Assembly: GCA_030826005.1 (NCBI GenBank) | Contig: JAPJOW010000114.1 | Location: 1 to 13,118, forward strand | Reading direction: 5' to 3' | From: Aliterella sp. RAGGC_92 | GTDB lineage: Bacteria; Cyanobacteriota; Cyanobacteriia; Cyanobacteriales; Chroococcidiopsidaceae | Length of the DNA stretch: 13,118 nt | In this document: positions 7,218 to 13,118 of the stretch, piece after piece | Layout: each line of letters starts with the position of its first letter | Position numbering within the stretch: position 1 is the stretch's first letter | Program-made: the position numbers and the translations under genes | Notes under the pieces: model-generated | Told to the model about the DNA's origin: nothing | Database searches by the model: none | What the model saw: only the letters and a program-made list of their open reading frames with translations

Positions 7218-7689
7218 ATGAGCTATTTTTACTCGCCGCAAGGCTCTGCAATAGCTGCTCGATTTGCTGGGATTTTTGCTCGTTACGTTGAGTTTTAAAT
7301 AATTCTTGTGCTTTTTGCAGGCATAAAGTTGCTTCTGGTAATTTTTCTAACTTCATGAAAGCTGTTGCCAATCTTACTTGAGCCTCCGCATTTTTTGGCG
7401 CGCGGGAAATCAGCGTACTAAATTGAGTCACCGCATCCTCTAGTTTATTTTGCCCCATTAATGATTCTCCTAGCAGCAGACGAGCAATATCATTACTAGG
7501 ATGCCGAGAAAGTACGTTGGTAAAAACCGACTCCGCCCCCTGGTAGTCTTTTTCTTGGTACAACTTGACACCGCGATTGTAAAGGGAAGACGTAGTTATC
7601 CCTTCCCACACAAAAAAAGCAAGAGCAATTAAGCTGACAGCAACGACAACCGCCGCAATTAAATGAGTTTGCCCCGAAGTTTCCACCAT
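7216..7689 (-). CDS. Membrane-anchored TPR protein
   Basis: A 157-residue protein with one N-terminal transmembrane helix (about 9-28, rich in Ala, Val, Ile and Leu) and three tetratricopeptide repeats near 35-66, 69-100 and 103-134. Typical TPR residues are visible: YNRGVKLYQEKDYQGAESVF, LGESLMGQNKLEDAVTQF, and LATAFMKLEKLPEATLCL. A short Gln/Lys/Glu-rich helix ends the protein. TPR units bind partner proteins, so a scaffold role at the membrane is likely, but the partner is unknown. The helix is not followed by a cleavage site, which suggests an anchor rather than a signal peptide. A GGAGAG ribosome site six bases before the ATG fixes the start, and it lies inside a predicted hairpin. Neighbours give no clear functional link. 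Confidence 0.85.
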   Translation of the reverse strand: MVETSGQTHLIAAVVVAVSLIALAFFVWEGITTSSLYNRGVKLYQEKDYQGAESVFTNVLSRHPSNDIARLLLGESLMGQNKLEDAVTQFSTLISRAPKNAEAQVRLATAFMKLEKLPEATLCLQKAQELFKTQRNEQKSQQIEQLLQSLAASKNSS

Positions 7690-7695
7690 TTATAG

Positions 7696-7718
7696 CTCTC
7701 CATTACTTATATAGAGAG
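7696..7718 (-). promoter_or_regulatory. Hairpin covering the ribosome binding site of the TPR gene
   Basis: On the minus strand CTCTCTAT (7718-7711) can pair with ATGGAGAG (7703-7696) through eight pairs, one of them G-U, around a 7-base loop. The 3' arm contains the GGAGAG Shine-Dalgarno sequence of the TPR gene, six bases from its ATG (7689). When folded, the hairpin would hide that site. It could be a simple translational control hairpin or RNA thermometer, or chance complementarity. Confidence 0.35.
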
Positions 7719-7793
7719 TAACTCGATTAGAATTTGCTTAGGAAGTTAGATTTCCACCTTTAGTGTTATTTCAAAATGATTTCGCTAGATAAG

Positions 7794-8708
7794 TTATCCC
7801 AAAAGACAAGCCGCCGGAAAAATTAGATACTCCAAGAAAAACAACTTCCAGATAAATTGATAAAAAGATGCGATCGCACTTTTATCGAGCAAGTCTACCT
7901 GAAGACTGCGCCACCACAGCAAAATCAATAAGCCGATATGGGTACTGACTAAAAATACCGCATTCACCCCAGGTAGCCAAAACAAAGCAGCGATCGCCAT
8001 TCCTATATAGGATACAGTTATTATCCAAAGAGCTAGATTAAATACTCGCTCTTGACCTAAAGCAATGGTAAAAGTAGAAATATGGTATTGACGATCGCCT
8101 TCTAAATCGGGGATATCTTTAAATATCGCGATCGCCACTGTAAATACGATCACAAATATAGTTAACGCCCACACCGCCCTTGGGATACTTAAACTGTTAC
8201 TAAAATGCAGAAATAGTCCCAAGTTAACCACCGCTCCCCGCACGGAAAAAATGCACAAAGCCGCCCACAAAGGAAATCGTTTTAACCGGATTGGGGGTAA
8301 AGAATAAGCCGTACCAATCGTTAAACTAATAGCCACCATCCCCAGCAAATAAGGCGATTGCAGCCCAGCTATTAGCAGCGCGAGTATGCCAGTAATTGCC
8401 ACAATTAGCTTACCCGTACCAAGGGAAAACTCGCCACTAGCTAGAGGTAAATGCGGCTTATTAATTTGGTCAATAGCCACATCCTCCAACTGATTCAAGC
8501 CGACAATATAGACATTGCCACACAGACAAGCAAGCCAAGTTGCTAAAACTGATAGTAAATAACTATTACTGATTCCTTCAGATAGCGCTATCGCATATAC
8601 GCCCCAAACGCTCAAACTCGTACCGATAATTGTATGAGGGCGCGAAAACTGCCAAAAAGCCGCCAGCTTATTACTTTTTGGGCGGCGTATTTCCTTATTT
8701 AGTACCAC
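7794..8708 (-). CDS. hpt: Homogentisate phytyltransferase (tocopherol synthesis)
   Basis: This UbiA-family membrane prenyltransferase joins phytyl diphosphate to homogentisate, giving 2-methyl-6-phytylbenzoquinol, the committed step to tocopherols. The sequence closely follows Synechocystis Slr1736: FWQFSRPHTIIGTSLSVWGVY near the start, the first Asp motif NQLEDVAID (N72, D76, D80) followed by INKPHLPLASG, the second Asp motif KDIPDLEGD (from K197), and the ending SFYQFIWKLFFLEYL. About eight or nine hydrophobic helices are present. No ATG is available. I chose the GTG at 8708 (304 residues); a TTG at 8720 would add four residues. Neither has a clear ribosome site. The reading frame begins inside the last codons of the methyltransferase gene (14-base overlap), so translational coupling is likely. 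Function is very secure, the exact start less so. Confidence 0.95.
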   Translation of the reverse strand: MVLNKEIRRPKSNKLAAFWQFSRPHTIIGTSLSVWGVYAIALSEGISNSYLLSVLATWLACLCGNVYIVGLNQLEDVAIDQINKPHLPLASGEFSLGTGKLIVAITGILALLIAGLQSPYLLGMVAISLTIGTAYSLPPIRLKRFPLWAALCIFSVRGAVVNLGLFLHFSNSLSIPRAVWALTIFVIVFTVAIAIFKDIPDLEGDRQYHISTFTIALGQERVFNLALWIITVSYIGMAIAALFWLPGVNAVFLVSTHIGLLILLWWRSLQVDLLDKSAIASFYQFIWKLFFLEYLIFPAACLLG

Positions 8709-9537
8709 ACAATAGCCCAAATTTAATCAATCCGCGATCGTAACCCCGACTCATCAAACCCAAAGATAGCGCCGCCTGAATTGTCCCCCAACCAGAGCGA
8801 ATCAAGCCAACAAGCGCGTCAAAATTGAAAGCCGAATCAATTACCACATTCCAAAAAGGCGCAACCGCTTTTGACCAATCCGCCGTCTGAATGCTTTGTA
8901 ATGGGAGAGTTTGAGCGATTTTCTCGTACTCTGGTAAAGAAATCACGTAAGGCAAACAATAAACGCGATAAATATCTGCCAAGTGTTGCTTTTCATCGTT
9001 ACTTAGCGGCTCATTTTCTGTAGAGCGATGACACCATGTCACCATAATAAATTTACCACCAGGCTTTAGCACGCGATAGCACTCTTGCATAAATTTAGTC
9101 TTATCTGGCATATGTTCGCCACTTTCAAGCGACCACACCAAGTCAAAAGAATTGTCTGCAAAGGGCATATTTTGGGCATCGGCGACCTGAAAACTAGCTT
9201 CGTCGGCTAAATTTGCCTCCTTTGCCCGCTCTGCGGCTCTAGAAGCTTGTACGGGGCTAAGAGTAATTCCTGTTACTTTAGCATCAAATTTTTGTGCTAG
9301 GTATAGAGAACTGCCACCAATTCCACAACCAACATCGAGGATATTGTCCGCTTGCTGTACGCCCGACCATTGGAGTAATTCTTCAATTAAATCTATTTGC
9401 GCTTGGCGGCGATCTTTTTTGATTTTGCCATCTGCGCCATAATAGCCGTGATGCATATGTTCGCCCCATATTTGTTCCCACAGGCTGGAAGAAGCATCGT
9501 AAAATTGTTGAATTTGCTGTTGCAGTGCCGTACTCAT
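8695..9537 (-). CDS. tmt: Gamma-tocopherol C-methyltransferase
   Basis: A SAM-dependent methyltransferase of 280 residues that by homology converts gamma- to alpha-tocopherol (and delta to beta), the last step of vitamin E synthesis. Motif I is ILDVGCGIGGSS (66-77). Family features shared with Synechocystis Slr0089 and plant VTE4 are LWEQIWGEHMHHGYYG (19-34), DRRQAQIDLI (42-51), FDLVWSLESGEHMPDK near 135, the VLKPGGKFIMVTWCHR strand, VYCLPYVISLPEY, and the ending MSRGYDRGLIKFGLL. No chloroplast or signal peptide is present. Its last 14 bases overlap hpt on the same strand, placing the prenylation and final methylation steps in one unit. It is divergent from ktrB across 143 bases. The related MPBQ methyltransferase, which acts earlier, is the main alternative but usually has a C-terminal membrane anchor, absent here. 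Confidence 0.92.
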   Translation of the reverse strand: MSTALQQQIQQFYDASSSLWEQIWGEHMHHGYYGADGKIKKDRRQAQIDLIEELLQWSGVQQADNILDVGCGIGGSSLYLAQKFDAKVTGITLSPVQASRAAERAKEANLADEASFQVADAQNMPFADNSFDLVWSLESGEHMPDKTKFMQECYRVLKPGGKFIMVTWCHRSTENEPLSNDEKQHLADIYRVYCLPYVISLPEYEKIAQTLPLQSIQTADWSKAVAPFWNVVIDSAFNFDALVGLIRSGWGTIQAALSLGLMSRGYDRGLIKFGLLCGTK

Positions 9538-9680
9538 GTGTTTAGCGTTGAGGTAGACCGGAATTAGCGTAGCAGAAGATGTTGTTTCTTGACACGGCTC
9601 TTGAGTTTTAAATTAGGCGTTTTGTGAGCAAAATGAATATTGTTGTCATGTTTGAACTTGTTTAAGTTGGAGCGTAGGAT

Positions 9681-11015
9681 GTGACTGTTTCGCGGACAAT
9701 TTGCTTGGGATTTTTGGCGGTAATCGCCATTGGTACGATTTTACTGATGATGCCTTTTTCTTCGGCGGCGGGGACTTGGACTAATTTAATTGTGGCTTTA
9801 TTTACTTCTACTTCTGCCGTTTGCGTTACTGGGTTATCGGTGGTTGACCCTGGGACTTACTTTTCTTTTTGGGGACAATTTTTTGTAGCGGCGCTGGTGC
9901 AAATTGGTGGACTTGGTTACATGACGGCAACTACCTTCCTTTTGCTGCTTTTGGGCGCAAAGTTTGGCTTGCGCGATAAAGTTGCTATTCAACAGGCTTT
10001 AGATCGGACGGGATTGCAAGATAGCGCTCAATTAATTCGTTCAATTATTGCGCTGACTTTAATTTTTGAAATTAGTGGCGTATTTTTACTACTACCAGTT
10101 TTTACTCCCAACTATCCGTTAAATGAAGCTTTGTGGTACGCAATTTTTCATAGTATAAATTCTTGGAATAATGCGGGTTTTAGTTTATTTAGAGATAACT
10201 TTATTGGCTACCAAACTTCGGTGCTTTTAAACTTGGTAGTTTCGGGATTAATTATTTCCGGTGGGATTGGTTATGGAGTAATTTTAGAGCTATTTATTTG
10301 GGTGCGCGATCGCATTCAGCGCAACCCCGAACGCATGATATTTTCTCTCAACTTCAAAGTTGCTGTTAGCACTACTATAGCTTTGTTGTTTTTGGGAACG
10401 ATTGCTTTCTTTTTTATCGAAGTAAAAAACCCGGCAACTTTTGGTTCTTTAAGCTTACCCCATCAAATACTTGCCGCTTGGTTTCAATCGGTAACGCCAA
10501 GAACGGCGGGATTTAATACTATTGATATTGGCAAAATGACAACGGCGGGTTTATTTCTTACCATTGCTTTAATGTTTATTGGCGCGAGTCCTGGGGGTAC
10601 GGGTGGTGGGATAAAAACTACTACTTTTCGAGTTTTAACAAGCTGTACAAAAGCAATTTTGCAAGGAAAAGAAGAAGTATTTTTGTACGAAAGAACTGTA
10701 GATATTTCTTTGATTTTAAAAGCAGTAGGTGTAGCGGTTGGCTCTGTGGCTACAGTCATTTCAGCAACTATTTTGATTGCTTTAACCGATCCAGAAGTCA
10801 GCTTTATTCAAATTTTATTTGAGGTAGTGTCAGCTTTTGCTACAGTGGGACTTTCCACGGGAATTACTGCTAGTATAACGGCGGCAGCTAAATTAATTTT
10901 AGTGATGACTATGTATATAGGTAGAGTAGGAGTTTTGCTACTAATGGCGGCACTGCTTGGAGATCCTAAACCTAGCCTAGTTCGCTACCCTGAAGAAAAT
11001 TTAATTGTGGGCTAA
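9681..11015 (+). CDS. ktrB: KtrB/TrkH-family potassium (Na+-dependent) uptake channel subunit
   Basis: The membrane subunit of a Ktr-type potassium uptake system. In 444 residues it has the four M1-P-M2 repeats of the superfamily. Each selectivity filter glycine can be seen: VCVTGL (G51), NNAGF (G166), RTAGF (G277) and ATVGLSTG (G390). The gate loop GASPGGTGGGIK (301-312) in repeat three is intact. The length and the spacing of the filters fit KtrB. The start is a GTG with GGAG eight bases upstream (9669-9672). An ATG two bases earlier (9679) is immediately followed by a stop and is not used for this protein. ktrA follows after 75 bases, so the two form one system. No ktrE-like third subunit gene, known for Synechocystis Ktr, is in the window. 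Confidence 0.95.
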   Translation: MTVSRTICLGFLAVIAIGTILLMMPFSSAAGTWTNLIVALFTSTSAVCVTGLSVVDPGTYFSFWGQFFVAALVQIGGLGYMTATTFLLLLLGAKFGLRDKVAIQQALDRTGLQDSAQLIRSIIALTLIFEISGVFLLLPVFTPNYPLNEALWYAIFHSINSWNNAGFSLFRDNFIGYQTSVLLNLVVSGLIISGGIGYGVILELFIWVRDRIQRNPERMIFSLNFKVAVSTTIALLFLGTIAFFFIEVKNPATFGSLSLPHQILAAWFQSVTPRTAGFNTIDIGKMTTAGLFLTIALMFIGASPGGTGGGIKTTTFRVLTSCTKAILQGKEEVFLYERTVDISLILKAVGVAVGSVATVISATILIALTDPEVSFIQILFEVVSAFATVGLSTGITASITAAAKLILVMTMYIGRVGVLLLMAALLGDPKPSLVRYPEENLIVG

Positions 11016-11022
11016 AATCGTA

Positions 11023-11061
11023 ATATAAACTTATATAACAACAATAAATTTCCGTTTATAT
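11023..11061. repeat. Inverted repeat between ktrB and ktrA
   Basis: ATATAAAC (11023-11030) and GTTTATAT (11054-11061) are perfect 8-bp inverted arms with a 23-base spacer, beginning 8 bases after the ktrB stop. It may form a weak AT-rich stem that sets the ratio of ktrB to ktrA transcripts, or it may be chance in AT-rich DNA. Confidence 0.3.
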
Positions 11062-11063
11062 AG

Positions 11064-11075
11064 GGTTAATTAACC
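11064..11075. promoter_or_regulatory. Perfect 12-bp palindrome before ktrA
   Basis: GGTTAATTAACC is a perfect palindrome that ends 15 bases before the ktrA GTG. Its symmetry suits binding by a dimeric regulator, but no known operator matches it and the AT-rich centre raises the chance of coincidence. Confidence 0.3.
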
Positions 11076-11090
11076 AAGGTAAGAAAAAGA

Positions 11091-11786
11091 GTGAATCTGT
11101 CATCTTTAAGTTTTTTACGCAGTCTCCGCAAAGATAATCGCCAGTTTGCTGTTATTGGTTTGGGGCGTTTTGGTAGGGCAGTTTGTACAACATTTCATAA
11201 GCTGGGTTATGAAGTGCTGGGAACAGATATTAGTGAAAAATTTGTTTCTCAAGTGCTAACAGATCAAATTGTTTCTCATGCGGTGCAACTAGATTCTACT
11301 CAACCTGCGGCGTTAAAAGAAGCAGGAATTTTTGAGTTTGACACGGTAATTATTGCGATTGGTAATTACATTCAAGAAAGTATTGTCACAACGCTCAATG
11401 TTAAAGAAGCTGGTGTACCTCATGTAGTAGCAAAGGCATCCTCAGAAGTACACGGAAAACTGTTGCAAAGAGTAGGAGCAGATCATGTCGTATATCCTGA
11501 ATTTGAGGCGGGTTGTGCTTTGGCGCGGAGTTTAACTAAACCACATATTTTAGATCGTTTTGACCTCGACCCCGACAATAGTATTGTCGAACTTATTGTT
11601 CCGGATGTATTTCACGGCAAAACCATTACCGAGCTTCAACTGCGTACTCGTTACGGTTTGAACCTAATAGCTGTAAGCCAAGACGGAAAGTTTGAAATTA
11701 ATCCCGATCCCAAAAAACAATTGCAACAAGGCTCGGCGATGGTAGTAATTGGCTGTAATAAAGATATCAATCGCTTGCCAATTTGA
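11091..11786 (+). CDS. ktrA: KtrA/TrkA-type RCK regulatory subunit of potassium uptake
   Basis: A cytosolic gating ring subunit for KtrB. The 231-residue protein has an N-terminal RCK Rossmann domain with FAVIGLGRFGRAV, where G23-x-G25-x-x-G28 binds nucleotide and Asp46 ends the second strand, and a C-terminal RCK_C (TrkA-C) domain from about 145 onward (DNSIVELIVPDVFHGKTI through QGSAMVVIG). ATP and ADP binding here opens or closes the channel; c-di-AMP binds RCK_C in some relatives. The length fits KtrA rather than the two-repeat TrkA of enterobacteria (about 460). The GTG start has only a weak AAGG about 11 bases upstream. Residues 1-17 are basic and lie before the fold. It lies 75 bases behind ktrB, and a palindrome precedes it. 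Confidence 0.94.
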   Translation: MNLSSLSFLRSLRKDNRQFAVIGLGRFGRAVCTTFHKLGYEVLGTDISEKFVSQVLTDQIVSHAVQLDSTQPAALKEAGIFEFDTVIIAIGNYIQESIVTTLNVKEAGVPHVVAKASSEVHGKLLQRVGADHVVYPEFEAGCALARSLTKPHILDRFDLDPDNSIVELIVPDVFHGKTITELQLRTRYGLNLIAVSQDGKFEINPDPKKQLQQGSAMVVIGCNKDINRLPI

Positions 11787-11890
11787 TAAATTTTTATAGA
11801 TACGGGTAGAGACTTCGGCAAAGTTTTAGAATAGAACTATAAAGCTAGTCTAATTGGCGATAAGCCACAAGTTGAGAAGAAAGAAGCACC

Positions 11891-13096
11891 ATGCTGGATT
11901 TGTTGCTGATTCTAGCGGTAGGTTTTTTTGGTAGCTTTGGGCATTGTGTGGGAATGTGCGGGCCACTAACGGCGGCGTTTTCTCTGTCGCAAAAACAAGA
12001 CACTTCCCAAAAAGTGCGATCGCAAATATTATTCCATATCTTGCTCAATGCTGGCAGGCTAACAAGTTATGCGGTAGTTGGCGCGGGGATTGGGGCAATT
12101 GGTTCGGTAATTTTGGCAAGCGGGCAATTAGCCGGAAGTGGAAGCGCTTTGCGTCAAACTATTGCTATTGTTACCGGGGTACTGCTAATTTGGTTTGGCA
12201 TTGTTCAAATTAACCCCAAGTTTTTACCACCTATACCTTTTTTACACCCTCTAACTCAAGGAAACTGGCATCAGCGCCTTAGCAAAGCAATGGTACAGCT
12301 TTCTTATGGTAGCCAATGGTGGACACCAGTTATTTTAGGCTTTGTTTGGGGTTTAATGCCTTGTGGTTTTTTGTACGCCGCGCAAATTAAAGCCGCCGAA
12401 ACTGGCAGTATTTGGCATGGTGCGGCAACAATGGCAGCTTTTGGCGTGGGTACGCTGCCCACCATGTTAGGAGTAGGTATTTCTACTTCGCTGGTTAGTA
12501 AAGATCGGCGCAGTCAATTATTTAGATTAGCTGGTTGGGTAACAATTACCGTCGGCGTATTAACTCTCCTGCGGGCGATGGGAGAGGAAATGATGGTTTA
12601 TTTTACAGGACACGGGGCATTGCTGTGTTTGATGTTAGCTTTAATTGCCCGTCCAATTAGCCGCCTGTGGGTGCAACCGTTGAAGTATCGCCGCGCTTTG
12701 GGATTAGGTGCTTTTATATTAGCGATCGCTCACGTTACTATTACCATGCAGCATAATTTTGGCTGGAACTTAAGTTCCATACCTTTTTTGCTCCCAAATC
12801 ATCAAATTGCGATCGTTATGGGGATAATTGCCTTTTTACTGCTTGTTCCCGCAGCTTTGACTAGCAGAGATAAATTGCAGAAAAATTTAGGCAAGTATTG
12901 GCGACAAATCCATTTACTTAGTATTCCGGCTTTGATACTAGCTGTAATTCATGCCGTACTTATTGGTACTCACTATTTAGGCGGAATTGATGAAACGCTA
13001 TTAAATCAACTATTGGTAGTTGGTTTAGTGCTAATGACTTTGGCAGTATTGATATTACGTTGGCTTAATCCACTCCGAACAGCGCGCAATTTATAA
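11891..13096 (+). CDS. Fusion membrane protein: SafE/DsbD-like domain plus YedZ/MsrQ-like haem domain
   Basis: A 401-residue polytopic protein with two halves. Residues 1-230 match the family annotated as sulfite exporter TauE/SafE or DsbD_2: GHCVGMCGP (17-25, Cys19 and Cys23) and GLMPCG (154-159, Cys158) are its paired cysteine motifs, which are linked to metal or thiol handling. Residues 235-391 resemble the ferric-reductase-like domain of YedZ/MsrQ: YRRALGLGAFILAIAH (266-281, His281), then ALTSRDKLQKNLGKYWRQIH (322-341, His341), and IHAVLIGTH (His354, His361). Spacing of His281, His341 and His354 fits the b-haem ligands of MsrQ. The protein could move electrons or copper across the membrane; that is inference. 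The start is an ATG with a weak purine-rich leader. The genes before it are ktrB and ktrA. Its stop shares one base with the next ATG. Confidence 0.82.
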   Translation: MLDLLLILAVGFFGSFGHCVGMCGPLTAAFSLSQKQDTSQKVRSQILFHILLNAGRLTSYAVVGAGIGAIGSVILASGQLAGSGSALRQTIAIVTGVLLIWFGIVQINPKFLPPIPFLHPLTQGNWHQRLSKAMVQLSYGSQWWTPVILGFVWGLMPCGFLYAAQIKAAETGSIWHGAATMAAFGVGTLPTMLGVGISTSLVSKDRRSQLFRLAGWVTITVGVLTLLRAMGEEMMVYFTGHGALLCLMLALIARPISRLWVQPLKYRRALGLGAFILAIAHVTITMQHNFGWNLSSIPFLLPNHQIAIVMGIIAFLLLVPAALTSRDKLQKNLGKYWRQIHLLSIPALILAVIHAVLIGTHYLGGIDETLLNQLLVVGLVLMTLAVLILRWLNPLRTARNL

Positions 13097-13118
13097 TGGC
13101 TCAATTTACAACTCGTAG
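13096..13118 (+). CDS. Possible start of a coupled downstream gene, cut by the window end
   Basis: The last base of the TAA stop at 13094-13096 is also the A of an ATG (TAATG), a common arrangement for translational coupling. The frame reads MAQFTTR and is open for the seven codons visible. That is too little to name a product or to exclude chance. If real, its product may work with the haem-domain protein before it. Confidence 0.35.

Noticed and set aside
10484..10759. Open frame on the minus strand inside ktrB
   Set aside because: Antisense shadow of the third filter and gate loop of KtrB; low-complexity composition.
11845..12213. Short open frames on both strands across the start of the SafE/MsrQ-like gene
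   Set aside because: They contradict the conserved cysteine-motif frame and have no ribosome site or recognisable product.
11891..13096. Plain sulfite exporter assignment
   Set aside because: The TauE/SafE name comes from a broad family label; the cysteine motifs and haem-domain half argue against a simple sulfite exporter.

Overview
The window comes from a cyanobacterial chromosome. It holds nblA (phycobilisome degradation), two tocopherol genes (homogentisate phytyltransferase and gamma-tocopherol methyltransferase), a short cyanobacterial-type KdpD, and at least twelve copies of the HIP1 octamer GCGATCGC, where about 0.2 would be expected by chance. Phycobilisomes are implied by nblA. I cannot name the genus. 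No tRNA, rRNA, CRISPR array or intact insertion sequence is visible, and no gene-free stretch exceeds 300 bases.

Layout: nblA reads rightward at the left edge. From about 0.5 to 9.5 kb all genes read leftward. In their direction of transcription they are: gamma-tocopherol methyltransferase, overlapping homogentisate phytyltransferase, a membrane-anchored TPR protein, a YihY/BrkB membrane protein, a DUF4112 protein, a long nicotinamidase-like cysteine hydrolase, a KdpD-like protein without its histidine-kinase half, anhydro-N-acetylmuramic acid kinase (anmK), and a cytosolic Hanks-type Ser/Thr kinase that converges on nblA. From 9.68 kb to the end the genes read rightward: ktrB and ktrA (potassium uptake channel and its RCK gating subunit), then a two-domain membrane protein joining a SafE/DsbD-like half to a YedZ/MsrQ-like haem half. 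One base of its stop codon is shared with the ATG of a further gene cut by the window end.

How the genes fit together: hpt and the methyltransferase are the prenylation step and the last methylation of tocopherol synthesis, and their reading frames overlap, so they are probably co-translated. KtrB and KtrA are channel and gate of one uptake system. The isolated KdpD-like protein, about 5 kb away, also belongs to a potassium-sensing family, but no kdpABC is present. The remaining leftward genes look like ordinary chromosomal neighbours rather than one pathway.

Most of the window is conventional. The items most worth a second look are the SafE/MsrQ-like fusion (11891-13096), a predicted hairpin that covers the ribosome binding site of the TPR gene (7696-7718), and a tandem 9-bp repeat framed by an inverted repeat upstream of nblA (63-112). 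I see no clearly new multi-gene system.
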